A stretch of 14,117 nucleotides of DNA from Anaerolineae bacterium (GTDB taxonomy: Bacteria; Chloroflexota; Anaerolineae; B4-G1; SLSP01), in NCBI GenBank assembly GCA_018055515.1, contig JAGPHL010000037.1, positions 3,380 through 17,496 of the forward strand, read 5' to 3'. Below the pieces are notes generated by a model. It was not told the origin of the DNA, ran no database searches, and was given only the letters and a program-made list of their open reading frames with translations. Shown here in pieces: positions 6,764 through 14,084 of this stretch (position 1 is its first letter; each line of letters starts with the position of its first letter). A program made the position numbers and the translations under genes.

Positions 6764-9171
6764 CAGCTCACATCTCCCGTCCCCTGCCAGAAAGCAGCAA
6801 CGCGCTGCGCCAGCTCTTGATGCGCCGGCTCGGCCAGCTCCGGGTCCTCCGCCAGCAACTGCACCGCCGCCTCCCGCGCCTGATGCAGCCAGCGCGTGTC
6901 CGCCTGCATCGCCAGCGGCAACTCCGGCATCCCACTCTGCTGCGTCCCCAGGAATTGCCCCGGGCCCCGCAACTCCAGATCCTTCTGCGCCAGCACGAAG
7001 CCATCGGTCGTCGTCTCCAGGATCTTGAGGCGCTCATCCGCTTCCTCTGAAGGCGACTCGGAAAGCAACAGGCAGTACGAGGGATACTCGCCCCGCCCCA
7101 CGCGCCCCCGGAACTGATGCAGCTGCGCCAGACCGAAGCGTTCGGCGCCGTCAATCAGGATGACAGTCGCATTGGGAACATCAATTCCCACTTCAATCAC
7201 CGAGGTCGCCACAAGGATGTCCAACTCACCCCGCACAAAGCGCAGCATCACCTCGTCTTTCTCGTCGGAGCGCATCCGTCCGTGCAACAGCCCCAAACGC
7301 AGGTCGGGGAAGACCTCTTGCTGCAGCCGCTCGTATTCCACCACCGCAGCCCGCGCCTCAATTTTCTCCGATTCCTCGACCAGCGGGTAGATGATGAACG
7401 CCTGCCGTCCCTGGGCGACCTGATGGCGGATGAAGCCGTAGGCGGCCTCGCGCTGCCGCGCCGTGAGCACGCGGGTCTCGATGGGTTGCCGTCCCGGCGG
7501 CATTTCGTCCAGCACCGACACGTCCAGGTGCCCCCACAAGGTCAGCTCCAACGACCGGGGGATCGGCGTCGCCGTCATCACCAGCAGGTGCGGATTGTAG
7601 CCCTTCTGTCGCAGCGCCCCGCGCTGTTCGACGCCGAAACGATGCTGTTCATCAATGATGACGAGCGCAAGATTATGGAAGTTGACCTGTTCCTGGATCA
7701 ACGCATGGGTGCCCACGACCAACGGTAAGGTGCCGTCGGCCAGGCCGGCGTAAATTTCCGAGCGCGCAGCCCCGCCGGTGCTCCCGGTGAGCAGGCGCAG
7801 CGTCGGACGCGGCTCAGGGAAGCGCTCAAAGAGGCGGCTCAAGCTCTTGAAGTGCTGCTCCGCCAGGACCTCGGTAGGCGCCATGAGCGCTGCCTGGAAC
7901 CCGCCCGCGGCGGTCAACGCCATCAACAGCGCCGCCAGCACAGTCTTGCCCGAGCCCACATCGCCCTGCAGCAGGCGGTTCATCGGCTCCGGCGAAGCGA
8001 TGTCCCGCACCATCTCCTCCAACGAACGGCGTTGCGCGCCGGTGAGCTCGTAGGGAAGCGCCGCCACGTAGGCCGCCAGGGTGTCCTCCGCAATCTGCAC
8101 CGGCTGCCCCGGCTGTGACTTCCACAGACGTTTCTGGCGCAGCAACCCCAACTGCAGATAGAGCAGCTCCTCGAAGGCTAACCGCCGTTGCGCCGCCTCG
8201 AGATGGGCTCGATCGTCCGGGCGGTGAATGCCCCACAAAGCCCGGCTCAGTGGCAAAAGCCCGTAACGCTGCCGCAAATCCTCCGGCAGGGGATCGCTCA
8301 GGCGTCCCGCCCAGGCCGTGAGCGTGCGCTGCAGCAGCTGCCGGAACCAGCGTTGCGTCAGGCCCTCCGGCAGTGAATAGACCGACGCGATGCGCCCCTC
8401 CTCCAGGTCATTGCGCCCCACCGGCCCCCACTCCGGGGAAGCCATGGTCAGGCGCCCCAGGTGTTCGCCGACGCGCCCCCGCAATTCAATCTGCATCCCG
8501 GCCTTCAGGCGCCCTTCGAGGAAACGGTTGTTGAACCAGGTCACTTCGAGCGTACCGGTCCCGTCTCCCACAATGGCCCGGAAAAGGTACAGGCCGGGAC
8601 GCACTTCCCGTCCCCCGGCCTCCCACACCGTGGCGATGACCGTCACCAGCTCGCCATACTCCAGGTGATCAATCGTCTTGAGCTGGGAATAATCCTCATA
8701 ACGGCGCGGGTAATAGTGCAGCAGATCCGCGATTGTTCGCACGCCCAGCTTCTCAAGATACGCCGCTCGCTTCTGCGCGACGCCGGGCAGGGTGGTCACG
8801 GGCGCCAGGATTCCCCGTCCAGGTTGCGCCGGGGATGGCGCAGGTCGCGCCGCAGAAGACGCCGGCGGTGCAGTCGGCGCGGAGACTTCCGCCGGCGCGC
8901 CGTCGCTTGTCACCGGCGCGGGAGGGGCCGACAGGATCGCCCAGAGCTCCTGCAAGGCCTGCTGTCGCGCCTCAGGCTGAAGTCCACTGTAGGCACAAAG
9001 GCGCACTGCTACATCCTCCACCCACGCCGCATCGCCAAAAGCCGCCAACGCCTGACGACGCCAGGTATCGGCATACCGCACCAATCCGCCGGCCACGGCT
9101 TTGTCCTGAAAGGCGTAATCTTTCTGCTCCAGCAAGAGCATCTTCTTCAAAGTATCGAGGGGATTGATCAT
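6763..9171 (-). CDS. recG: ATP-dependent DNA helicase RecG
   Basis: RecG is a double-stranded DNA translocase that remodels stalled replication forks and Holliday junctions. The order of parts is standard: wedge/OB domain at about 125-260 (YYPRRYEDYSQ at 153-163), Walker A GDVGSGKT at 403-410, Walker B/DExH box DEQH at 507-510, motif III TATPIPRS at 533-540, then the second RecA-like domain with a QFRGRVGRG motif. At 802 residues it is about 100 longer than the enterobacterial protein. The excess is an N-terminal helical module (1-80) and a Pro/Ala/Ser linker (82-120), as in several non-proteobacterial RecG proteins. The ATG has AAGGAG about 5 bases upstream. The gene lies 50 bases after a fakB gene and overlaps coaD by one base. 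recG beside yloU-fakA is an old arrangement shared with Bacilli. Confidence 0.97.
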   Translation of the reverse strand: MINPLDTLKKMLLLEQKDYAFQDKAVAGGLVRYADTWRRQALAAFGDAAWVEDVAVRLCAYSGLQPEARQQALQELWAILSAPPAPVTSDGAPAEVSAPTAPPASSAARPAPSPAQPGRGILAPVTTLPGVAQKRAAYLEKLGVRTIADLLHYYPRRYEDYSQLKTIDHLEYGELVTVIATVWEAGGREVRPGLYLFRAIVGDGTGTLEVTWFNNRFLEGRLKAGMQIELRGRVGEHLGRLTMASPEWGPVGRNDLEEGRIASVYSLPEGLTQRWFRQLLQRTLTAWAGRLSDPLPEDLRQRYGLLPLSRALWGIHRPDDRAHLEAAQRRLAFEELLYLQLGLLRQKRLWKSQPGQPVQIAEDTLAAYVAALPYELTGAQRRSLEEMVRDIASPEPMNRLLQGDVGSGKTVLAALLMALTAAGGFQAALMAPTEVLAEQHFKSLSRLFERFPEPRPTLRLLTGSTGGAARSEIYAGLADGTLPLVVGTHALIQEQVNFHNLALVIIDEQHRFGVEQRGALRQKGYNPHLLVMTATPIPRSLELTLWGHLDVSVLDEMPPGRQPIETRVLTARQREAAYGFIRHQVAQGRQAFIIYPLVEESEKIEARAAVVEYERLQQEVFPDLRLGLLHGRMRSDEKDEVMLRFVRGELDILVATSVIEVGIDVPNATVILIDGAERFGLAQLHQFRGRVGRGEYPSYCLLLSESPSEEADERLKILETTTDGFVLAQKDLELRGPGQFLGTQQSGMPELPLAMQADTRWLHQAREAAVQLLAEDPELAEPAHQELAQRVAAFWQGTGDVS

Positions 9172-9221
9172 GGGCTCCTTGTCACAAGAAATATCGGCGC
9201 AATGCAGGCAGAAAGAGGAAA

Positions 9222-10100
9222 CTACAAGCGCCGCTTCGTTGCCAACTCTGGCCCATCAGCCAGCACTGCCGCCACTCCCACACCCGTCGGCCCGATGTGG
9301 GTCAGGAAGACCGGCCCCGCTTCCAGCATCAAGAACCTGTCTGGGGCGACGAGAGGCTCTAACTCAACACGCAGCTCTTCCACCACGTCGGGAGGGGTCC
9401 GCGCGTAGAGCAACGCCAGCCGCTCCAGCGGCGCCGCCGCCCGAGCCCAGTCCACAATGCGCAGCAGGGCGTTGCGATAGGTACGCACGCGCCCCCGCAA
9501 CTGCACGGCGCCCTCATGCAAGGCGATCAGCGGTTTGATCTGCAACAGGTCGCCCACCCACGCTTGAGTCCAGTTCACCCGTCCGCTCGCGTGCAGATGC
9601 TCCAGCGACCCTAACATGCCCATGAGGTACGTCCGCGAGGCCAGCGGCTCGACTTGAGAAAGGACCTCCGCCGCTGACAGCCCCTGCGCCGCCAGTTCCG
9701 CCGCCTGGAGCGCCTGCAGGCCCACTCCCATCGAGACCTGCCCCGTCTCAACCAGGTGCACACGCGCCCGCTCGAACTGCCGGGCAGCCACCAGCGCCTG
9801 CGCGCTCACACTACTCAGCCCGCTGGCCACAAACAGCCCAATGATGTCTTCGGCGCCCTCATCAGCCAGCTCCGCATAGGCAGTCAAGAATTCCTGCACC
9901 GAGGGCGCCGCCGTCTGCGGACGTCCATTCATCCCCTGCAGGCTATGATAGAGCAATTTCCGATCGTTGAAAGCGTCGCTGCGATAGCTGTGCCCTTCAA
10001 TGAACAGGTAAATCGGGACTACCTTGATTCCCAGGCTCGCCGCCACAGCGGGCGGCAGGTCGGCCACGCCGTCCGTGATGATCCGCACGCGCGTCCCCAT
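9222..10100 (-). CDS. fakB: DegV-family fatty-acid-binding protein (FakB-like), copy 1
   Basis: FakB proteins hold a fatty acid and present its carboxylate to FakA for phosphorylation; the acyl phosphate then enters phospholipid synthesis. The 292 residues contain the DegV landmarks: ITDGVADLPP (8-17), AAPSVQEF (64-71, the loop equivalent to TSQPS), VASGLSSVSAQA (91-102), SGRVNW (172-177) with the basic residue expected at the phosphate site, and LTHIGPTGVG (266-275) with the conserved His at 268. It starts 5 bases after the upstream fakB stop with no good ribosome site, so translational reinitiation is likely. Only 50 bases separate it from recG. It diverges strongly from the adjacent copy, which suggests different chain preferences; that is inference. 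Some DegV proteins have no proven partner, so the FakB role rests on the adjacent fakA. Confidence 0.9.
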   Translation of the reverse strand: MGTRVRIITDGVADLPPAVAASLGIKVVPIYLFIEGHSYRSDAFNDRKLLYHSLQGMNGRPQTAAPSVQEFLTAYAELADEGAEDIIGLFVASGLSSVSAQALVAARQFERARVHLVETGQVSMGVGLQALQAAELAAQGLSAAEVLSQVEPLASRTYLMGMLGSLEHLHASGRVNWTQAWVGDLLQIKPLIALHEGAVQLRGRVRTYRNALLRIVDWARAAAPLERLALLYARTPPDVVEELRVELEPLVAPDRFLMLEAGPVFLTHIGPTGVGVAAVLADGPELATKRRL

Positions 10101-10105
10101 GCAGG

Positions 10106-10969
10106 CTAACGCCAGGTCCCTTCATAGATGACCATCCCCAAGCCGTCTGCACCAATGTGAGACGCGAGGATAGGATCATAAGCGACCATCGGGATATCAC
10201 GGTTGGGCAAAACCTGTTCCAGGCGCGTCTTGAGTGTCAGCGCCTCTGGCGTGGGTGTTTCGCCCCCGTTGTGGAAAATGAGCAGCTCCTGAATCCGGCT
10301 GAATTCGGCAGCAAATTCCAGCAGCTTGTCCAACGCCTTCTCCGGAGCGCGGCTTTTTTCCAGCGGGTTGATGTCGCCGTCCTCGATCACCAGGAAAGGA
10401 TGAATGTTGAGCATCGAGCCCAGAATCGCCTGCGTCGCGCTCAGCTTGTGGCTCCGAAACAGGTAATCCAGGGTGTGGGTGATCATCACCAGGTAAATGC
10501 GAGGGATCATCCCCCGCACCCGCCGCACCACCTCCGCTGGCGGCAGCTGCCCCTCTTGCAACAGCTCTCCCGCGCGCTCCACCAGCAACCCCAGTCCCAG
10601 AGAAATTGTCTGTGAATCGAGGATGGTAATATCACAACGTCCCAGGAACTCGCGGGCCGCGAGACGGGCGTTGTGCATCACCGGGCTGAGATGCCCCGAA
10701 GAAAGGATGACCAGCATCTTGTTGGTGCGAGAAAGCGTGCGCTCGAACACTGCCTGGAAATCCGCCACCGAGGGGCCGACAATCTCCACGGGCTGTCGGT
10801 GCTGCGCCAGCCGCTGCAGCAAGGCGATATGCCCCTGCGTTTGTTGATCGTAGACGAAAGTTTCGCCGGCAGAACGCGCCACAATCGGCAGGGAAATGAT
10901 CCCCAACTCGCGCAAGCGCGCCGCGGGCAAAAATGCCGTGCCATCAGTGATCAATTGGACTTGACTCAC
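10106..10969 (-). CDS. fakB: DegV-family fatty-acid-binding protein (FakB-like), copy 2
   Basis: A 287-residue DegV protein, the second carrier candidate for the adjacent FakA. It has LITDGTAFLP (6-15), GPSVADF (65-71), ILSSGHLSPVMHNA (88-101), LDSQTISLGLGLL (117-129) and ASHIGADGLG (269-278). Two sites differ from the usual pattern. The SGR expected near 173-175 is SHK, and the loop after SHIG reads ADG in place of the common GPG-type turn. Position 93 has His where the SSGLSGT-type motif has Leu. The start is GTG at 10967-10969. It is supported by a near-perfect TAGGAGG site whose TAG is also the fakA stop codon, so the two genes are tightly coupled. The divergence from copy 1 points to a different ligand or a relaxed site. 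Confidence 0.9.
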   Translation of the reverse strand: MSQVQLITDGTAFLPAARLRELGIISLPIVARSAGETFVYDQQTQGHIALLQRLAQHRQPVEIVGPSVADFQAVFERTLSRTNKMLVILSSGHLSPVMHNARLAAREFLGRCDITILDSQTISLGLGLLVERAGELLQEGQLPPAEVVRRVRGMIPRIYLVMITHTLDYLFRSHKLSATQAILGSMLNIHPFLVIEDGDINPLEKSRAPEKALDKLLEFAAEFSRIQELLIFHNGGETPTPEALTLKTRLEQVLPNRDIPMVAYDPILASHIGADGLGMVIYEGTWR

Positions 10970-10973
10970 GGCG

Positions 10974-10980
10974 CCTCCTA
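10974..10980 (-). promoter_or_regulatory. Ribosome binding site of fakB copy 2, overlapping the fakA stop codon
   Basis: The minus-strand sequence TAGGAGG contains both the fakA stop codon (TAG, 10978-10980) and a consensus Shine-Dalgarno core. It lies 4 bases before the GTG start and supports that start over internal codons. Confidence 0.8.
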
Positions 10981-12687
10981 TTCTATCGAAAGCAAGTACG
11001 GATAATGGGCCTGCCCGCCGGCGATCACCTCAAACTCCAGGGCAGGATACAGCGCGGCCAACTCCTCACCTAAGGCTTGCGCTGTTTCTTCCTCCACGTC
11101 CGCGCCATAATACAACGTCACCAGCTCGCGGTCTTCCAGGGGGACCTTCTCCAGCAGACGCCGCACGACTTCTTCAAAAGTCTTTCCCGTCACCACCAGC
11201 GCCTCATCCAACAGGCCGATGGCGTCGCCCTCATGGACCGTCACCCCATCCAACGCCACATCGCGGACGGCATATGTCACTTCGCCGGTGATGATTTCCC
11301 TGGCAGCGCGCGACATCGCCGCCGCATTGCTGTCGAGGGTCGCTTGCTGATCGAGGACCAACAGCGCGGCGATCCCCTGAGGCAGACTGCGTGTCGGCAC
11401 GACAGCCACCTCCAGCCCCTCAGCCATCTCCGCCGCCTGTTGAGCCGTCATGAGGATGTTTTTGTTGTTCGGCAGGATAATGGCTTTCTCCGTCTTGAGC
11501 GTTCGCAGCGCCTCCAGAATGTCCGCCGTGCTGGGATTCATCGTCTGTCCGCCGTGCACGACCGCCGTCGCGCCGAGGCTGCGAAAGACTTTTTCCAGCC
11601 CTTCCCCGACAACGACGGCCACCACCCCAATCGGCTGCGGTTCGCTCTCCAAAAGGATCGCCGGCAACACGGGACCTGTGGCGGGAGCCATGGCCGCGGT
11701 CCGCCCGGCGATGAACTCCTGGTACTGCTGCGCCATGTTCTCCACCACCACATCGCGCAGAGGCCCCTGCTGCGCGCCAAAACTGATCGGCACACCGGGA
11801 TCGGCCACATGCACGTGCACTTTGACGGCGCGCGCATCCCCTACGACCAGGGGACAATCGCCCATCGCCTCGATCCGCGCGCGAATCGCCGGCACATCCA
11901 GGTCATAATCTTCCCCCATGATGATGAATTGCACGTCATAGGGGTAATTCGCGTCAAATTCGGGTTCGGCGCCTTCCCCGTACCCGGCGGGATGGGGTTC
12001 CACCGCGGCCAGATCCACGACCTGCCCTGGACGTTCGCCCTCTTCTACAGTCTGGCCCTTCAAATAGCGCAACATCCCCTCCAGGATCACCACCAATCCC
12101 TGCCCGCCGGAATCCACCACCCCGGCCTGACGCAAGACCGGTAGCAGTGCCGGGGTGCGGGCCTCCGCGGCCTTAGCGCGGCGCACCAGCTGTTCGAGCA
12201 TCTGCGTCACATCCTGGGTCTGTGGTGCTACCACCTGGGCTTCCTCAGCTACCTCGCGGATCACCGTGAGGATCGTCCCCTCCACCGGCTTGACGACACC
12301 CTTGTAGGCCGTCTCGGCGGCCCGCTGCATGGCCTCTGCCAGCCCCTGCACGTCCATACGCAGCTGATGGTCCAGGCCACGGGCAAAGCCCCGCCAGATC
12401 TGCGAGAGGATCACGCCGGAGTTGCCGCGCGCGCCCATCAGTGCGCCATAAGCCACCTTCCCGGCAATTTCCCCGATATTGTCATCCTGCAGGTACTCAA
12501 TCTCATTCCAGGCCGAAGTCATGGTCAGCATCATATTCGTGCCGGTGTCGCCGTCGGGCACGGGAAAAACGTTCAACGCATTGATGGCGGCCTGATGCTG
12601 TCGCAGCCAGAGCAAAGCTGCGTGCACCATTTGCTTGAATTGTTGACCGTCAAGGCCAGATTGGGTTTCGGTTACTGCGTCCACCAA
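10978..12687 (-). CDS. fakA: Fatty acid kinase catalytic subunit FakA (DhaL-domain, YloV family)
   Basis: FakA phosphorylates FakB-bound fatty acids with ATP, letting exogenous or recycled acids enter phospholipid synthesis. The 569 residues show the three-part build. The N-terminal DhaL kinase domain (about 10-210) has PDGDTGTNM (44-52), whose aspartates bind Mg-ATP, GARGNSGVILSQ (85-96) and DSGGQGLVV (192-200). The middle domain (about 245-330) has the HVH motif at 291-293 that binds zinc in the S. aureus enzyme. The C-terminal domain (about 350-569) has ILPNNKNILMTAQQA (404-418). The usual middle-domain Cys (YCTEF-type motif) is replaced by YDVQF (250-254). The start is TTG at 12687 or GTG at 12684; GTG has the better spacing (8 bases) from GGGAG at 12693-12697. 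It follows the Asp23 gene by 14 bases. Confidence 0.95.
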   Translation of the reverse strand: MVDAVTETQSGLDGQQFKQMVHAALLWLRQHQAAINALNVFPVPDGDTGTNMMLTMTSAWNEIEYLQDDNIGEIAGKVAYGALMGARGNSGVILSQIWRGFARGLDHQLRMDVQGLAEAMQRAAETAYKGVVKPVEGTILTVIREVAEEAQVVAPQTQDVTQMLEQLVRRAKAAEARTPALLPVLRQAGVVDSGGQGLVVILEGMLRYLKGQTVEEGERPGQVVDLAAVEPHPAGYGEGAEPEFDANYPYDVQFIIMGEDYDLDVPAIRARIEAMGDCPLVVGDARAVKVHVHVADPGVPISFGAQQGPLRDVVVENMAQQYQEFIAGRTAAMAPATGPVLPAILLESEPQPIGVVAVVVGEGLEKVFRSLGATAVVHGGQTMNPSTADILEALRTLKTEKAIILPNNKNILMTAQQAAEMAEGLEVAVVPTRSLPQGIAALLVLDQQATLDSNAAAMSRAAREIITGEVTYAVRDVALDGVTVHEGDAIGLLDEALVVTGKTFEEVVRRLLEKVPLEDRELVTLYYGADVEEETAQALGEELAALYPALEFEVIAGGQAHYPYLLSIE

Positions 12688-12701
12688 TCAATCTCCCTTA
12701 A

Positions 12702-13055
12702 TTAATCCAGATCGCTCACGCGCAAGGCCTGCACGTGCACGTTAACCGCATCCACCGGCAGTTCCAGGGCATGTTCGACCTGGTATTTCACCACGTGCTT
12801 CACGCTCTCGGCAACGGTGGAAATTCTCGTCCCATATTCTACCACGACATACACATCAATGGTGATGTGCCGATTGTGCACCTGCAATTCCACGCCCCGT
12901 TTGCGATCCGTAGAAAGCATATCCGCCAGCCCCGACGCGAAGTTTTTCGGCACCGTGCCGACCACTCCATAGCAACGCTGCACAGCTTCGCTGACAATCG
13001 TAGCAATGGCAGCCGGGGAGACCTCAATCCTACCATGAGCTTGCTGTTCCGTCAT
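12702..13055 (-). CDS. Asp23/Gls24-family protein (YloU-like)
   Basis: A 117-residue Asp23/Gls24 protein. It has GRIEVSPAAIATIVSEAVQ near the N-terminus, YGVVG in place of the usual GV motif, and the ITIDVYVVVEYG and VNVHVQAL strands of the family. It heads the operon asp23-fakA-fakB-fakB-recG-coaD, the same order as yloU-yloV in Bacilli, so it is the probable YloU counterpart. It may be an accessory to fatty-acid kinase or the envelope; its molecular role is unknown. The ATG at 13053-13055 is preferred over an upstream in-frame GTG at 13083-13085: a strong GGAGGGG site precedes it, and the GTG would lie only about 3 bases inside the predicted transcript. It is 14 bases from fakA and about 50% of its residues differ from the paralogue at 4757-5128 by eye. 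Confidence 0.88.
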   Translation of the reverse strand: MTEQQAHGRIEVSPAAIATIVSEAVQRCYGVVGTVPKNFASGLADMLSTDRKRGVELQVHNRHITIDVYVVVEYGTRISTVAESVKHVVKYQVEHALELPVDAVNVHVQALRVSDLD

Positions 13056-13060
13056 TCCCA

Positions 13061-13070
13061 ACCCCTCCTG
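13061..13070 (-). promoter_or_regulatory. Ribosome binding site deciding the YloU-like start
   Basis: The minus-strand sequence CAGGAGGGGT lies about 6 bases before the ATG at 13055. It supports the shorter protein over the GTG start 30 bases upstream. Confidence 0.75.
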
Positions 13071-13071
13071 G

Positions 13072-13099
13072 TTGCATCTTTCCACCTTTGTGGTATCAT
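13072..13099 (+). promoter_or_regulatory. Promoter of rpmB
   Basis: TTGCAT (13072-13077), a 16-base spacer, then TATCAT (13094-13099). The predicted start is near 13106, giving a leader of about 26 bases with AGAGGTG before the ATG. The -10 element overlaps a TATGAT on the other strand. Confidence 0.65.
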
Positions 13100-13100
13100 A
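13095..13100 (-). promoter_or_regulatory. Candidate -10 element of the Asp23-fak-recG-coaD operon
   Basis: On the minus strand this reads TATGAT (5 of 6 consensus) and overlaps the rpmB -10 by five bases. No good -35 is visible 16-17 bases upstream. The predicted start near 13088 would give a leader of about 32 bases to the ATG at 13055. Confidence 0.5.
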
Positions 13101-13131
13101 TCCTCTGCTAATGAGACGCTAGAGGTGAACT

Positions 13132-13311
13132 ATGGCAAAATGTGATGTTTGTGGCAAGGGTCCGACTTTTGGTCACAACGTGAGCCACTCCAAGGTAGCA
13201 ACGAATCGCATTTTCCGTCCCAATATCCAGCGCAAGCGGGTCTTGGTCAACGGAAAGTGGCAGCGCATCTACATCTGCACGCGCTGTCTGCGCACGTTGA
13301 CCCGCGAATAA
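13132..13311 (+). CDS. rpmB: 50S ribosomal protein bL28
   Basis: A 59-residue bL28 of the large ribosomal subunit. It opens with MAKCDVCGKGPTFGHNVSHS, the family signature, and continues with the RIFRPNIQRKRV core. Cysteines 4, 7, 49 and 52 (CDVC and CTRC) make the four-cysteine zinc-binding form, matching the zinc form of bL32 in this window. The ATG is preceded by AGAGGTG at 5 bases. It is transcribed divergently from the YloU-like gene across a 76-base gap, the same arrangement as rpmB and yloU in B. subtilis, and ends at a shared terminator with rpe. Confidence 0.96.
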   Translation: MAKCDVCGKGPTFGHNVSHSKVATNRIFRPNIQRKRVLVNGKWQRIYICTRCLRTLTRE

Positions 13312-13336
13312 CCCAAGCGGACCTCGCTTCGCTCCA

Positions 13337-13370
13337 AAATCGGCCCCGTTCGAAAGTGCGGGGCCGATTT
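13337..13370. terminator. Bidirectional rho-independent terminator between rpmB and rpe
   Basis: An 11-bp inverted repeat (AAATCGGCCCC with GGGGCCGATTT), extended by a G-C pair, closes a loop of about 10 bases. The terminal A/T pairs provide U-runs in both directions: ATTTGCGTTGT on the plus strand and ATTTTGG on the minus strand. It lies between convergent stop codons. Confidence 0.85.
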
Positions 13371-13400
13371 GCGTTGTCCCAGACCGCAGCTCGGCGCGTC

Positions 13401-14075
13401 TCATAGGCCGCTCACCGCTGCAGACCGCAATGCCGCCATAGCCAACGGGATGCCTTCAGGCGCACCGAAAATGGCTGACCCCGCCACTAAAGTATCCGCA
13501 CCCTCGGTAATGAGGAGCGGCGCCGTCAGCGGGGTGATCCCGCCATCCACCGACAGCAACGCGGCGCTCCCGGCTGCATTCAGCATCTGCCGCACGGCCC
13601 GCACCTTGGCCACCATCTCCGACAAGAACGCCTGCCCGCCGAAGCCAGGGTTCACGGTCATCACCAGGACCAGATCCGTCAACGGCAGCACGTAGCGCAA
13701 GGCCATCTCCGAAGTCCCTGGATTGAGCGCGACCCCCGCTCGAATCCCCAAAGCCCGAATGCGCTGCAGGGTGCGATGCAAATGCACGTCCGCCTCTGGA
13801 TGCACGGTGAGAATGTCGGCCCCGGCGCGGGCGAAATCTTCCACATAGCGCACGGGCTCCGCGATCATCAAATGCACGTCCAGTGGCAAACGAGTCACAC
13901 GTCGCAACGCCGCAACGACGGGCACCCCCACGCTAAGGTTAGGGACAAAATGCCCATCCATCACATCCACATGAATCATATCGGCGCCTGCGGCCTCGGT
14001 TGCCCGCACCTGTTCCCCCAGGCGCGAGAAGTCAGCCGCTAACACCGAAGGTGCGATGTGTATCCTGCGTTCCAT
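13401..14075 (-). CDS. rpe: Ribulose-phosphate 3-epimerase
   Basis: Rpe interconverts ribulose 5-phosphate and xylulose 5-phosphate in the pentose phosphate pathway. The 224-residue barrel has all the metal and catalytic landmarks: IAPSVLAADFSRL, HVDVMDGHFVPN, LDVHLM, MTVNPGFGGQ, and VDGGI near the C-terminus followed by VAGSAIFG for phosphate binding. The ATG at 14073-14075 is preferred. An in-frame GTG at 14091-14093 would add six residues, but it sits upstream of the likely -10 element and has no ribosome site. No Shine-Dalgarno precedes the ATG either, consistent with a near-leaderless mRNA. The gene converges on rpmB; rpe close to rpmB is also seen in Bacilli. Confidence 0.95.
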   Translation of the reverse strand: MERRIHIAPSVLAADFSRLGEQVRATEAAGADMIHVDVMDGHFVPNLSVGVPVVAALRRVTRLPLDVHLMIAEPVRYVEDFARAGADILTVHPEADVHLHRTLQRIRALGIRAGVALNPGTSEMALRYVLPLTDLVLVMTVNPGFGGQAFLSEMVAKVRAVRQMLNAAGSAALLSVDGGITPLTAPLLITEGADTLVAGSAIFGAPEGIPLAMAALRSAAVSGL

Positions 14076-14084
14076 AGGTAAACT

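Noticed and set aside
8461..9408. A 315-codon plus-strand frame across the 5' end of recG and the 3' end of a fakB gene
   Set aside because: It is antisense to two well-supported genes and has an arginine-run composition typical of a shadow frame.
11077..12144. A 355-codon plus-strand frame opposite fakA
   Set aside because: It is His/Arg-rich with no motif, and the minus-strand FakA is unmistakable.
13056..13085. GTG start ten codons upstream for the YloU-like protein
   Set aside because: It would start about 3 bases into the predicted transcript, and the internal ATG has a strong GGAGGGG site.
13108..13404. A minus-strand frame of 98 codons over rpmB
   Set aside because: It covers the bL28 gene and its terminator; bL28 on the plus strand is certain.
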